From the NCBI RefSeq assembly GCF_001507595.1, contig NZ_LQBQ01000034.1, positions 248,001-312,000 of the forward strand: 64,000 nt of DNA. The letters run 5' to 3'. Numbering within the stretch: the first letter of the stretch is position 1; each line of letters starts with the position of its first letter. Positions 11,941 to 20,860 of this stretch are shown here, in pieces. The notes beneath the pieces were generated by a model. It did no database searches, had not been told where the DNA came from, and saw only the letters and a program-made list of their open reading frames with translations. Origin of the DNA: Ruegeria marisrubri (lineage in GTDB: Bacteria; Pseudomonadota; Alphaproteobacteria; Rhodobacterales; Rhodobacteraceae). Made by a program: the position numbers and the translations under genes.

Positions 11941-12051
11941 GTCTGTTCGCTCCTTGTCTTGCGGTGTCTTGCGGTTGCCACCTACGAGTAAAGCGCGTTC
12001 GCAGAGTCATCTTTGACGCGGATCAAGAACGGTGAAATCGGCTGGAATTTT

Positions 12052-12705
12052 TCACTGCAGGGCGGCACGCCAGCCAGCGCTGCGGGCCTCGGCGGCCGAG
12101 CAGAACCAGCGTTCGCCCTTGCCGGGACTGATCTTGGTCCGGGCATAATGCTTTTGGCCGGGAACATGGTAAATTCGCTCGCCACCGGACGAAATGTTAC
12201 CCTTGATCCTGCACGTTCCACCAGGCGCACCATCCGCACCTGCAGACCGATACAGCCAGGGCTCCTGGGCCTCTCCGGCATGCAGCCCGGCCTTCCGCCG
12301 ACGCGCCTCCCATTCGTGGGAAACATAGGCGAGGGAATACTTGCGATAGGCAAAAGCCAACCCTTTGCCGACCAGAACCTGCGCCGCATCCACACCCTGA
12401 ACGGCGCAATTTGCCACGATACGCCCATAGCGATCCTGATCCACCGGGCGGCATCGTGCCTTGTGCCCTTCATATGCAACGCGCACCCTCTGGGTCGCCC
12501 AGACACCGCATCGCCATTCGGTGCCGTCTGCGTATCGGCAGGTCTGATCCAGTTCCGGCGCATCAATGCCATGCAGGCGGACGCGCACGCCGCCCACATC
12601 CCATGTATCGGCATCGACAACGCGGACACGGCCCGAGAACGTTTCTGACGCGGTCGCAGCAAGCGGAACCAACGCCAGAACAAACAGCAAACAAACTCTT
12701 AACAT
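12052..12705 (-). CDS. secreted thermonuclease (SNase) family protein
   Basis: Staphylococcal-nuclease-like protein of 217 residues if started at MLRVCLLFVLALVPLAATA, which forms a signal peptide; a longer frame to 12753 is open but adds a non-hydrophobic leader. The SNase domain begins GRVRVVDADTWDVGGVRVRLHGIDAPELDQ and includes RYGRIVANC, where the catalytic Arg/Asp/Glu pattern of the family lies. A C-terminal tail (GERIYHVPGQKHYARTKISPGKGERWFCSAAEARSAGWRAA) is the short cysteine-bearing extension often fused to bacterial SNases. It is probably periplasmic or exported and cleaves nucleic acid with calcium. It lies just behind betA on the same strand. Confidence 0.82.
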   Translation of the reverse strand: MLRVCLLFVLALVPLAATASETFSGRVRVVDADTWDVGGVRVRLHGIDAPELDQTCRYADGTEWRCGVWATQRVRVAYEGHKARCRPVDQDRYGRIVANCAVQGVDAAQVLVGKGLAFAYRKYSLAYVSHEWEARRRKAGLHAGEAQEPWLYRSAGADGAPGGTCRIKGNISSGGERIYHVPGQKHYARTKISPGKGERWFCSAAEARSAGWRAALQ

Positions 12706-12759
12706 CCCGTTAAGATGCGCCCTCTGCGGGGCGCATTCAACAGGGCATGTCAAGAAAGG

Positions 12760-14418
12760 TTAACGCTGCGACGTTGCCCAGCTTGGATGGATCCAGGGCT
12801 GTTCGTTGGCGCGCGGCAACGGATCCCGGCCCAGCAGGTGATCCGACATCTTTTCGCCCACCATGATCGACGGCGCGTTCAGGTTGCCGTTGGTGATCTG
12901 CGGAAAGACCGAGCTGTCCGCAACGCGCAGCCCGTCCACCCCGATCACCCGGCCCTGCGGATCGACAACGGCATTCGGGTCATCCGCACGCCCCATCCGG
13001 CAGGTGCCGCAGGGGTGATAGGCGCTTTCGGCATGTTCGGCGATGAAGGCATTCAGTTCCTCGTCGGTCTGAACGTCGGCACCGGGCTGGATTTCGTGGC
13101 CCGCGTAAGGTTTGAACGCGTCCTGACCGAAGATCTCGCGGGTCAGGCGGATACAGGTTCGGAAATCCTCCCAATCCTGCTCGGTGCTCATGTAGTTGAA
13201 GCGGATCACCGGCGCGTCCTCGACCTTGGCCGAGCGCAGCGTCACCGCCCCCCGCGACGGCGAGCGCATCGGTCCGACATGCGCCTGGAAGCCATGCCCC
13301 TCGGCAGCGGCCTGCCCGTCATAGCGCACAGCGATCGGCAGGAAGTGATACTGTATGTCGGGGTATTTCACGCCCGGTTTCGATCGGATGAAAGCCGCGC
13401 TTTCGAACTGGTTCGACGCGCCCAGGCCTGTCTTGGTGAACAGCCATTGCGCCCCGATCAGGCCCTTGCTGACAAGGTTCCAGTGTTTGTAGAGCGTGAT
13501 CGGCTGGATCGCCGCCTGCTGGATGTAGAGCTCCAGATGGTCCTGCAGGTTGGCACCGACGCCGGGACGGTCGGCGATCACCCCGATCCCATGTTCGGCC
13601 AGATGCGCCGCCGGGCCGATGCCAGAAAGCATCAGCAGTTTGGGCGAGTTGATCGACGAGGCCGCCACCACGACTTCGCGGCGGGCGCGGATCACTTGTT
13701 TCTTGCCACCCCGGATCACCTCGACCCCGGTCGCGCGCCCCTCTTCGATCACCACGCGGGCGGCCAGCCCCCGCACGATGTCGCAGTTCGGGCGTTTGAG
13801 CGCGGGCTTGAGATAGGCGTTTGCCGCGGACCAGCGCCGTCCCTTCCAGACGGTCTGTTCCATCGGGCCGAAACCCTCCTGCTTTTCGCCATTGTAGTCA
13901 TCGGTCACCTCGTAGCCAGCCTGGCGGCCGGCCTCGACAAAGGCCTTGAACAGCGGGTTCGACCGGGGCCCGCGGGTGACGTGCAGCGGGCCGTCACTGC
14001 CGCGCCAGGCCGGGTCGCCCCCGTGACCGCCGTCGTGCCAGGTCTCCATCCGTTTGAAATAGGGCAGCACGTCGGCGTAGGACCAGCCATCCGCCCCCAT
14101 CTCGGCCCAGGTGTCGAAATCCATCGCGTGGCCGCGCACATAGACCATGCCGTTGATCGAGGACGACCCCCCGATCACCTTGCCGCGCGGACAGACCAGC
14201 CGGCGGTTGTTCAGGTGCGGCTCGGGCTCGGATTGATAGCCCCAGTCATAGCGCGACATGTTCATTGGATAGCTGAGCGCCGCCGGCATCTGGATGAACG
14301 GCCCGACATCGGTGCCCCCATATTCGATCACCAGCACCGAGGCGCCCGCCTCGCTGAGGCGATAGGCCATCGCACATCCGGCGGATCCGGCGCCGACGAT
14401 GACGAAATCTGCTTCCAT
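12760..14418 (-). CDS. betA: choline dehydrogenase
   Basis: 552-residue GMC flavoprotein that oxidises choline to betaine aldehyde, feeding glycine betaine synthesis for osmoprotection or choline catabolism. The FAD-binding GAGSAG is at residues 9-14, the GMC signature [20 protein letters not shown] follows, and the C-terminal catalytic region shows HPCGTCRMG and [19 protein letters not shown] precedes the ATG. It is the third gene of a betI-betC-betA set, separated from betC by 89 bases that contain a repeated terminator-like element. No betaine aldehyde dehydrogenase (betB) is seen in the window, so that step must be encoded elsewhere. Confidence 0.93.
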   Translation of the reverse strand: MEADFVIVGAGSAGCAMAYRLSEAGASVLVIEYGGTDVGPFIQMPAALSYPMNMSRYDWGYQSEPEPHLNNRRLVCPRGKVIGGSSSINGMVYVRGHAMDFDTWAEMGADGWSYADVLPYFKRMETWHDGGHGGDPAWRGSDGPLHVTRGPRSNPLFKAFVEAGRQAGYEVTDDYNGEKQEGFGPMEQTVWKGRRWSAANAYLKPALKRPNCDIVRGLAARVVIEEGRATGVEVIRGGKKQVIRARREVVVAASSINSPKLLMLSGIGPAAHLAEHGIGVIADRPGVGANLQDHLELYIQQAAIQPITLYKHWNLVSKGLIGAQWLFTKTGLGASNQFESAAFIRSKPGVKYPDIQYHFLPIAVRYDGQAAAEGHGFQAHVGPMRSPSRGAVTLRSAKVEDAPVIRFNYMSTEQDWEDFRTCIRLTREIFGQDAFKPYAGHEIQPGADVQTDEELNAFIAEHAESAYHPCGTCRMGRADDPNAVVDPQGRVIGVDGLRVADSSVFPQITNGNLNAPSIMVGEKMSDHLLGRDPLPRANEQPWIHPSWATSQR

Positions 14419-14470
14419 GGTCGTGACTCCTTGGACCCGACCGGCGGCGGCTCTGGGGGGAACCCTCTGA

Positions 14471-14491
14471 TGCCTCCGGCGGGAGTATTTT
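14471..14491 (+). repeat. intergenic repeat copy 1 (CTCC-GGCG-GGAG-TATTTT)
   Basis: A 21-base sequence TGCCTCCGGCGGGAGTATTT plus one T, identical to 33731-33751. It contains a CTCC/GGAG hairpin with a GGCG loop followed by TATTTT, and in both copies an A-rich AAAAG/AAAAA tract and GATGAA/GGTGAAG follow. Here it lies in the betC-betA gap and reads opposite to both genes. Confidence 0.75.
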
Positions 14492-14507
14492 CAAAAAGGT
14501 GAAGAGG

Positions 14508-16016
14508 TCATTCGCCGCGCGGGAAGCGCTGGCTTTCCTCGAGATTGTCCAGATTCATGTGATTGCGCATGTAACGCTCGGACGCCTTCTGCAGCGGCTG
14601 GTAATCCCAGGGGTAATAGCCGCCCTGTCGCAGCGCCTCGTACACCACCCAGCGTCGTGCCTGGCTGGCGCGCACATCGGCGTCGAACCGGTCCAGATCC
14701 CAACGCGCCTCGGACTTGGCCCGCAGGGTTTGCAGCGTGCCGGCGTGTTCGGGCCTGTCCGCGAGGTTTTCCAGCTCGTGCGGGTCGGCTTCGAGATCGA
14801 AGAGCTGATCGGGGTCCAGCGCGCAGCGGTTGTATTTCCATTTGCCGTAGCGCATCGACACAAGCGGCGCATAGGACGCCTCGGCGGCGTATTCCATCAG
14901 GACAGGCGCCGCGCGCTCGTCGCCATTGGCCAGTGGCACCAGGCTTTCGCCGTCGGTCCACGGGGCGATTTCCGCCATGTCCACGCCTGCCAGCGCACCC
15001 AGGGTGGGCGTTACGTCGATCGTTGAAACCGGGGTGTCGATCCGACCGGCAGGCAGGTCCGGCGCCGAGATCATCAGCGGCACCCGGGCCGAGCCTTCGT
15101 AGAAGTTCATCTTGAACCACAGGCCCCGCTCGCCCAGCATGTCGCCGTGATCCGAGACAAACAGGATGATCGCCTCTTGCCGGGTGGTTTCCAGCACGTC
15201 GAGGATTTCGCCGATCTTGTCGTCCAGATAGGTGATGTTGGCGAAATAGGCCCGGCGCGAGCGGCGGATGTCTTCTTCGGTGATGTTGAAACTGCGCCAG
15301 TCATTGGCATCGAAGATGCGTTGGGAATGCGGATCCTGGTTGTCGTAGCCCAGATCCGGGACCTGTGGCAGCAGGTGCTGGCAATCCTCGTACAGGTCCC
15401 AGTATTTGCGCCGCGCGACATAGGGATCATGCGGATGCGTGAAGCTGACGGTCACGCACCACGGGCGGTCATCCTTGCCGCGGGCCAGATCATAGAGCTT
15501 GGCCTTGGCGTGGTAGGCGACCTCGTCATCATACTCCATCTGGTTGGTGATCTCGGCCACGCCCGCCCCGGTGACCGAGCCCATGTTGTGATACCACCAG
15601 TCGATGCGCTCGCCCGGCTTACGATAGTCGGGAGTCCAACCGAAATCGGCCGGGTAGATGTCGGTGGTCAGGCGGTCCTCGAAGCCGTGCAGCTGGTCGG
15701 GGCCGACGAAGTGCATCTTGCCCGACAGGCAGGTGTAGTAGCCCGCGCGGCGCAGGTGATGGGCGTAAGTGGGGATGTCGCTGCGGAACTCGGCGGCGTT
15801 GTCATAGACCCCGGTGCGCGAAGGCAACTGGCCGGACATGAAGCTGGCCCGCCCCGGCGCACACAGCGGCGAGGCGGTATAGGCGTTGGCAAACCGCGTC
15901 GACCGCGCCGCCAGTTTCTTGAGGTTGGGCGCATGAAGCCACTCGGCGGGACCGTCGGGAAAGAGGGTTCCGTTCAGCTGATCCACCATCAGGATCAGAA
16001 TATTCGGCTTTGTCAT
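14508..16016 (-). CDS. betC: choline-sulfatase
   Basis: 502-residue type I sulfatase that hydrolyses choline-O-sulfate to choline and sulfate, supplying BetA. The sulfatase signature CAPGRASFMSG has the formylglycine-forming cysteine at residue 52 in the order C-x-P-x-R. Metal ligands of the family are visible at the N-terminus (MVDQLNG) and in the block FVSDHGDMLGERGLWFKMNFYEGSARVPL. The C-terminal QARRWVVYEALRQGGYYPWDYQP tail is typical of BetC. The start overlaps the betI stop as ATGA. Choline sulfate is an osmolyte of marine algae and fungi, consistent with a marine heterotroph. Confidence 0.93.
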   Translation of the reverse strand: MTKPNILILMVDQLNGTLFPDGPAEWLHAPNLKKLAARSTRFANAYTASPLCAPGRASFMSGQLPSRTGVYDNAAEFRSDIPTYAHHLRRAGYYTCLSGKMHFVGPDQLHGFEDRLTTDIYPADFGWTPDYRKPGERIDWWYHNMGSVTGAGVAEITNQMEYDDEVAYHAKAKLYDLARGKDDRPWCVTVSFTHPHDPYVARRKYWDLYEDCQHLLPQVPDLGYDNQDPHSQRIFDANDWRSFNITEEDIRRSRRAYFANITYLDDKIGEILDVLETTRQEAIILFVSDHGDMLGERGLWFKMNFYEGSARVPLMISAPDLPAGRIDTPVSTIDVTPTLGALAGVDMAEIAPWTDGESLVPLANGDERAAPVLMEYAAEASYAPLVSMRYGKWKYNRCALDPDQLFDLEADPHELENLADRPEHAGTLQTLRAKSEARWDLDRFDADVRASQARRWVVYEALRQGGYYPWDYQPLQKASERYMRNHMNLDNLEESQRFPRGE

Positions 16017-16585
16017 TTCTCGGCCTCGATCAGGGTATTAAGAACGCGCATCGCGTGGCCCACGGCCAGTTCGGGTTCTTCGGGGGCGCTCAGGGCCGCG
16101 CGGATATACAGCCCGTCGATCAGCGCGATCATGTTCTCGGCCGCCTCTACCGGGTCCTTCAGCCGCCCCCGCAGCGCGTGGATCAGATTCGAGCGGATTC
16201 GCGCCTGATAGATCTGCCAGAGGCGCAGCGCCTCCTGGTTGGTCTGTGCCAGAACGTAGAAGGTCATCCAGGCCGCGATCACGTCCGGGGTGAAGCAGGA
16301 CGGGTCGAAACACGCCCGGATGATGGCCTGCGCCCGCTCGTCCTTTGGCGCGGCCTTGAGCTCGGACCGGGCCACGGCGCCAAAATCCGTCAGGATATGT
16401 CGCATTGCGGCCAGAAAAATCTGGTCTTTTCCGCCGAAATAGTGGTGCGCCAGGGCGCTGGACATGCCTGCCCGCTTGGCGATCTGGCTGACGGTCACGT
16501 CGAGGGACTTTTTCACGCCAAGTTCCGCGATCGTGGCTTTCACGATCGCGTCGCGTCGGATCGGTTCCATTCCGATTTTCGGCAT
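16013..16585 (-). CDS. betI: TetR-family repressor BetI
   Basis: 190-residue repressor of the betaine synthesis genes. The N-terminal helix-turn-helix is VTVSQIAKRAGMSSALAHHYFGGKDQIF; the C-terminal part matches BetI (SCFTPDVIAAWMTFYVLAQTNQEALRLWQIYQARIRSNL). The start MPKIGMEPIRR is preferred over an ATG five codons upstream because AAGGGG sits eight bases before it. It overlaps betC by four bases and leads the operon. The dyad at 16633-16654, between its start and the DMT exporter gene, is its likely operator; choline relieves repression in known systems. Confidence 0.92.
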   Translation of the reverse strand: MPKIGMEPIRRDAIVKATIAELGVKKSLDVTVSQIAKRAGMSSALAHHYFGGKDQIFLAAMRHILTDFGAVARSELKAAPKDERAQAIIRACFDPSCFTPDVIAAWMTFYVLAQTNQEALRLWQIYQARIRSNLIHALRGRLKDPVEAAENMIALIDGLYIRAALSAPEEPELAVGHAMRVLNTLIEAEK

Positions 16586-16632
16586 GTCGCACCCCTTCAA
16601 GGCAGGTCAATGGCCGAAACGCTAAGCTGATT

Positions 16633-16654
16633 TTATTGACTCGTCAATCAATAA
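16633..16654. promoter_or_regulatory. BetI-type operator
   Basis: TTATTGACTCGTCAATCAATAA contains the perfect half-sites ATTGAC and GTCAAT around a two-base centre, extended by TTA/ATAA. It resembles the AT-rich ATTGA/TCAAT dyads bound by BetI. It is about 48 bases before the betI start and should also overlap the operon promoter. Confidence 0.75.
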
Positions 16655-16655
16655 C

Positions 16656-17597
16656 CTAGTTCGGATCATCGGAATGAGCCGCAGTAACCCTGACGGTAGG
16701 CGTTATCCCGGGCGGGGTGATCGCGCGGCGCTTGAGCACCGCCTCGCGCCAGGTGATGAAGCTGACGGCCGCCAAAATGAGCGTCCCGCCCGCGACGACC
16801 CAGACGTCGACGCCTTCGCCGAACACCAATGCCCCCATCAGGGTGGCCCAGATCAGCTGCAGAAAGGTGACCGGCTGTGTCACGGCAACGGGTGCGGCCT
16901 GCAGCGCAAGGGTCATGAAATAGTGACCGCCGGTAGCGAAACAGGCCACCAGGAACAGGATGCCCAGATCGCTCCAGTTGGGCGGCGTCCAGACCGCCAG
17001 CGCGAAAGGGGTCAAAAACAGAGTCACCCAGATCGACAGATGCGCCACCACCACCGAGGGCCGCACATCCCCGACCGCGACCTTGGCGATCAGGTAGGAC
17101 CCGCCAAGGGTCAGCGAAGTGCCCAGCATGGCCAGGTGCCCGGCCGAGATCTCGCGGAATCCTGGGCGCAGGATGATGGCTGCGCCGATCAATGCGACGA
17201 ACACGGCAGCAACCCGCCGAAAGGCCAGCCTTTCCCCCAGAAACAGCGCCGCGCCCAGGGTCACGTAAACCGGTGTGAGGTAGTTCATCGCCGTGACCTC
17301 GGCCAGCGGGATCTGCGTCATGGCAAAGAACCACAGCATCACGCCCAGCGCGTGGATGCCCCCTCTTACGCCGAACAGGGTCAGGTGCCGCCTCGTCAGC
17401 TTGGTGCTCATGATCGCCGGCAGTGCCGGGATCAGGAACACGAGGCCGAAAAGATAACGCAGAAACGCCGCCTGGATGGGGTGCATCGTGGTGCCCATGG
17501 TTTTCACCAGGGCCGTCATCATCACGAAGGATATGCCGGCGGACAGCATCCAGAACATGCCCGCGAGCGGGCGGGATTGGGCGGTGGGCGTGCTCAT
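16656..17597 (-). CDS. DMT-superfamily (EamA) transporter
   Basis: 313-residue membrane protein with two EamA halves and about ten predicted helices: the first begins LAGMFWMLSAGISFVMMTALVKTM and the second YLIAKVAVGDVRPSVVVAHLSIWVTLFLTPF. Sequence blocks such as YLTPVYVTLGAALFLGERLAFRRVAAVFVALIGAAIILRPG are typical of drug/metabolite exporters. It lies behind the LysE-type gene in the same direction with a 39-base gap and could be cotranscribed with it. No ribosome site is obvious at the chosen start. The substrate is unknown; the stop is adjacent to the BetI operator, which probably belongs to the bet genes only. Confidence 0.88.
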   Translation of the reverse strand: MSTPTAQSRPLAGMFWMLSAGISFVMMTALVKTMGTTMHPIQAAFLRYLFGLVFLIPALPAIMSTKLTRRHLTLFGVRGGIHALGVMLWFFAMTQIPLAEVTAMNYLTPVYVTLGAALFLGERLAFRRVAAVFVALIGAAIILRPGFREISAGHLAMLGTSLTLGGSYLIAKVAVGDVRPSVVVAHLSIWVTLFLTPFALAVWTPPNWSDLGILFLVACFATGGHYFMTLALQAAPVAVTQPVTFLQLIWATLMGALVFGEGVDVWVVAGGTLILAAVSFITWREAVLKRRAITPPGITPTVRVTAAHSDDPN

Positions 17598-17636
17598 GTT
17601 TTCGGTTGACCACGCTTTCCGCCGCAGGGCAACCCT

Positions 17637-18236
17637 TCACATGGCAACGAGTTTCGCGGCTATGGCCAGCATGGTGACGCCGATCAGGGTATCCAGCACC
17701 TGCCAGGCCCGCGGGCGGGAAAACAGCGGAGCGAACAGGCGCGCGCCGTAGCCAAGTGAGAAGAAGAAGACAAAGCTTGAAGTAGTGGCCCCTAGGGCAA
17801 AGCCCAACCGGTCGTCATATTGCGCCGAGATCGAACCGATCAGAACCACGGTGTCCAGATAGACATGCGGGTTCAGCCAGGTGAAGGCCATCACCGTGAT
17901 CAAGGCCGCGCGCAGGCTGGTTCCCTGCCCGTTTCCGGCCTCGAGCACGGCCCCGCCATTCCACGCCGACATCAGGCTGCGACTGCCATACCAAACCAGA
18001 AAGGCAGCCCCGCCATAGCGCATCAGCGGCTCGAACACGGGCACGGCGGTCGCCAGCGCACCGAACCCGGCCACCCCGGCCGCGATCAGCAGGGCGTCCG
18101 AGACCGCGCAGGTCAGGCACAGGGCAAACACGTGCTCGCGTCGCAATCCCTGCCGCAGGACAAAGGCGTTCTGGGCGCCGATCGCGAGGATCAGGCTGAA
18201 GCCGAGGGCAAAACCGGGAAGGAAAGACGTGGGCAT
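17637..18236 (-). CDS. LysE/ArgO-family basic amino acid exporter
   Basis: 199-residue integral membrane exporter. It has the family opening LPGFALGFSLILAIGAQNAFVLRQGLRREHVFALCLTCAVSDALLI and a later WLNPHVYLDTVVLIGSISAQY, both conserved in LysE/ArgO. AGGAGG precedes the ATG. It is divergent from an ArgP/LysG-type LysR regulator 87 bases away, the same arrangement as lysE-lysG in Corynebacterium and matching argO control by ArgP in Escherichia coli. Arginine or lysine export is therefore likely, which would protect against toxic accumulation during peptide use. Confidence 0.9.
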   Translation of the reverse strand: MPTSFLPGFALGFSLILAIGAQNAFVLRQGLRREHVFALCLTCAVSDALLIAAGVAGFGALATAVPVFEPLMRYGGAAFLVWYGSRSLMSAWNGGAVLEAGNGQGTSLRAALITVMAFTWLNPHVYLDTVVLIGSISAQYDDRLGFALGATTSSFVFFFSLGYGARLFAPLFSRPRAWQVLDTLIGVTMLAIAAKLVAM

Positions 18237-18323
18237 GGGGCCTCCTGACGATTGCCGGATTTGACTAGCCTACTGAAATGGATTTATCGAATTAAAGATG
18301 ATTACCTTGATTAAGAAGTCCTA
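18237..18323. promoter_or_regulatory. divergent lysE/argP control region
   Basis: This 87-base gap is strikingly AT-rich compared with the flanking genes (GGATTTATCGAATTAAAG, ATTACCTTGATTAAG). It must hold both promoters and the binding site of the ArgP-type regulator; LysR proteins usually bind such T-N11-A dyads. No exact operator is assigned. Confidence 0.5.
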
Positions 18324-19208
18324 ATGTCATTCGACCCCAATCAGCTTGCCGCCCTTTCCGCGATCCTGCGGCTGGGCAGTTTCGAGGCCGCCGCCGCCGA
18401 ACTTGCAGTCACGCCCTCGGCAATATCCCAGCGGATAAAGGCGCTGGAGGACCGGGTGGGCACTTCGCTGATCGAGCGCGGGCCGCCCTGCACCGGGACA
18501 CGAGCGGGGCTGCGGATCGCCAAACATGCCGAGGATGTCGGCCTGCTCGAGGCACAGCTCAACCGCGACCTCGCGCTGGACCGGGGCACGGGACCGGCGC
18601 GGCTCAGGATTGCGGTGCCGGCGGACAGCCTGGCCACCTGGTTCATAGACGCAATGGCCAGAACCAAAGACATGCTGTTCGATCTGGTGGTGGATGATCA
18701 GGACCACTCGGCCGACTGGCTGCGGCGTGGCGAGGTCAGTGCCGCGATCACGGTGGGCGGCAGGCCGGTGACGGGATGCGATGCGGTGCCCTTGGGGGTC
18801 ATGCGCTATCTCGCCACCGCCAGCCCGGACTACATGCGGCGCTGGTTTCCCCAAGGGGTTACGGCAAAGGCGCTGGCAAAGGCCCCCTGCCTGACCTTCA
18901 ACCGCAAGGATGGGCTGCAAAAGGCCTGGATTGAGGCCAATGCGGGGGCGCGGATCGTGCCGCCTACCCATTACATGCCCTCCACCCATGCCTTTGTCGA
19001 CGCCGCCTGCGCCGGGCTTGGGTGGGGCATGAACCCGGAAATCCTGGTTCGACAGCCCATGAGTGAAGGGCGGCTACAGGCCCTCATTCCAGACACACCT
19101 CTGGACGTTCCCCTGACCTGGCAGGTCAGCCGCATCATGGCCCCGGCGCTTGGGCCGCTGACCCGAGCCGTCAGGGTCGCGGCGGCCAAGGGGTTGATCG
19201 CCGCCTGA
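18324..19208 (+). CDS. ArgP/LysG-type LysR-family regulator
   Basis: 294-residue LysR regulator. The winged helix is at the N-terminus (LAALSAILRLGSFEAAAAELAVTPSAISQRIKALEDRVGTSLIERGPP), with the ArgP-like features SFEAAA, QRIKALE and a CTGTRAG turn. The ligand-binding domain contains RLRIAVPADSLATWFIDAM and GWGMNPEILV, close to ArgP/IciA. It should activate the divergent exporter when lysine or arginine accumulates. The following gene starts 39 bases after its stop but is probably functionally unrelated. Confidence 0.9.
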   Translation: MSFDPNQLAALSAILRLGSFEAAAAELAVTPSAISQRIKALEDRVGTSLIERGPPCTGTRAGLRIAKHAEDVGLLEAQLNRDLALDRGTGPARLRIAVPADSLATWFIDAMARTKDMLFDLVVDDQDHSADWLRRGEVSAAITVGGRPVTGCDAVPLGVMRYLATASPDYMRRWFPQGVTAKALAKAPCLTFNRKDGLQKAWIEANAGARIVPPTHYMPSTHAFVDAACAGLGWGMNPEILVRQPMSEGRLQALIPDTPLDVPLTWQVSRIMAPALGPLTRAVRVAAAKGLIAA

Positions 19209-19247
19209 CCCTACCCGATAACGTCTGAAACTGTTGGAGATTTCGCC

Positions 19248-19937
19248 ATGTTCGCCCGCGACGCGCTCAGCTACGATCCGATCCCGCTGCCCGACAGGCT
19301 CGATTTGTCGGACGAACAGATGCTGGCCGCCGCGCAGGCGTTTCACGACATGATGCGCAAGCGGCATACGGTGCGCGACTACTCGGATCGCCCGGTGCCG
19401 CGCGAGGTCATTGAAACCTGCATCCGCACCGCCGGCACGGCGCCTTCGGGGGCGAACCACCAGCCCTGGCACTTCGCCGCCGTATCGGACCCTGCCCTGA
19501 AGCAACGCATCCGCGACGAGGCCGAAGAGGAAGAGCGCCGGTTCTATGCCGGTGGTGCAGGCGATGAATGGATCAAGGCGCTGGAACCGATCGGAACGAA
19601 CGCGGTGAAAGAGCACCTGACGGTCGCGCCCTGGTTGATCGTGGTCTTCGCCCAGCGCTGGGGCCAGTTCGAGGACGGCACCCGCTACAAGAACTACTAC
19701 GTCCCCGAAAGCGTCAACATCGCCACGGGGTTCCTGCTGGCGGCGCTGCATCACGCGGGTCTTTGCACGCTTACCCACACCCCGAACCCGATGCGGTTTC
19801 TCAACGACGCGCTGAACCGCCCGGCCTCGGAAAAGCCGACCATGATCATCGCGGTGGGGCATCCGGCCGAGAACGCCACGGTGCCCGCGGTCGCCAAGCT
19901 GAAGAAACCGCTCGAGGAGATTTCGAGCTTTTTCTGA
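19248..19937 (+). CDS. iodotyrosine deiodinase-like nitroreductase-fold flavoprotein
   Basis: 229-residue FMN-dependent nitroreductase-superfamily protein. The FMN-binding opening MRKRHTVRDYSDRPVP and APSGANHQPWHF are standard. A lid segment EEERRFYAGGAGDEWIKAL...GTNAVKEHL places Glu96, Tyr100 and Lys121 with the exact 4 and 21 residue spacing of the halotyrosine-binding triad E157-Y161-K182 of human iodotyrosine deiodinase. A following block APWLIVVFAQRWG and LTHTPNPMRFLNDALNRP also match that group. It may reductively remove halogen from mono- or dihalotyrosines, or be a generic flavin reductase. GGAG precedes the ATG. Confidence 0.78.
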   Translation: MFARDALSYDPIPLPDRLDLSDEQMLAAAQAFHDMMRKRHTVRDYSDRPVPREVIETCIRTAGTAPSGANHQPWHFAAVSDPALKQRIRDEAEEEERRFYAGGAGDEWIKALEPIGTNAVKEHLTVAPWLIVVFAQRWGQFEDGTRYKNYYVPESVNIATGFLLAALHHAGLCTLTHTPNPMRFLNDALNRPASEKPTMIIAVGHPAENATVPAVAKLKKPLEEISSFF

Positions 19938-19960
19938 AGACGCGGGTGCCGGGGTGCCAA

Positions 19961-19999
19961 AAAGAAAAACCCGGCGCAAGGCCGGGTTCTTCTTGTTCG
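19961..19999. terminator. bidirectional intrinsic terminator
   Basis: AACCCGGC at 19968-19975 pairs with GCCGGGTT at 19981-19988 around a GCAAG loop. On the minus strand it is followed by TTTTTCTTTTT, a strong U-tract that ends yebC; on the plus strand CTTCTTG follows and ends the flavoprotein gene. The genes are convergent. Confidence 0.85.
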
Positions 20000-20012
20000 G
20001 GTCTTGCTGGCG

Positions 20013-20753
20013 TCAAAGCTGCGCCATGACCTCGTCGGAGGCTTCAAAGTTGGTGGTGACGCGCTGCACGTCGTCATCGTCTTCCAGCGCCTCGACCAGC
20101 TTCATCAGGCGCTGCATGTCCTCCAGACCCAGCTCGGTCGTGGTGGTCGGCTTCCAGACCAGCTTGGTCGATTCCGATTCACCCAGCGCCGCCTCGAGCG
20201 CACTGGAAACCTCGTTCAGGTCGGTGTCGGCGCACCAGATGATATGACCGTCCTCCGAGCTTTCGACGTCTTCGGCCCCGGCCTCGATGGCGGCCTCAAA
20301 AATGGTGTCGGCATCGCCGGCGGACGCCGGATAGACCACCTCGCCCTTGCGCTCGAACATGAAGCCGACCGAGCCGGTCTCGCCCAGGTTGCCGCCGTTC
20401 TTGGCGAAGGTCGAGCGCACGTTCGACGCGGTGCGGTTCTTGTTGTCGGTCATGGTCTCGACGATGACCGCGACACCGTTGGGGCCATAGCCCTCGTAAC
20501 GGATTTCCTCATACGCCTCGGCGTCGCCGCCGGTGGCCTTCTTGATCGCGCGTTCGATGTTGTCCTTGGGCATCGACTGCGATTTCGCTTCCTTCACCGC
20601 CAGACGCAGGCGCGGGTTCTTGTCGGGATCGGGATCGCCCATTTTGGCGGCGACGGTGATTTCCTTCGACAGCTTGGAAAACAGCTTGGACCGCGCGGCG
20701 TCCTGGCGCCCTTTGCGGTGCTGGATGTTGGCCCATTTGGAATGGCCGGCCAT
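20013..20753 (-). CDS. yebC: YebC/PmpR family regulator/translation factor
   Basis: 246-residue protein of the universal YebC family, which includes DNA-binding regulators and, in recent work, factors that help ribosomes pass proline stretches. The N-terminus [32 protein letters not shown] is diagnostic, as is [15 protein letters not shown] and the middle [33 protein letters not shown]. Length is standard. It is not next to ruvC here. It stands alone, read toward the strong terminator, and is divergent from the SLC13 permease. Confidence 0.96.
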   Translation of the reverse strand: MAGHSKWANIQHRKGRQDAARSKLFSKLSKEITVAAKMGDPDPDKNPRLRLAVKEAKSQSMPKDNIERAIKKATGGDAEAYEEIRYEGYGPNGVAVIVETMTDNKNRTASNVRSTFAKNGGNLGETGSVGFMFERKGEVVYPASAGDADTIFEAAIEAGAEDVESSEDGHIIWCADTDLNEVSSALEAALGESESTKLVWKPTTTTELGLEDMQRLMKLVEALEDDDDVQRVTTNFEASDEVMAQL

Positions 20754-20860
20754 GTTGCGTCCTCGTGATGATTGCGTGTTCGGCGCTCATATAGACGTTT
20801 GCGGGGCAAAGGATCAAGAGAGCGGCTTGCCGGTGGCCCCTTGGCGCGTATGGTGAGGGC

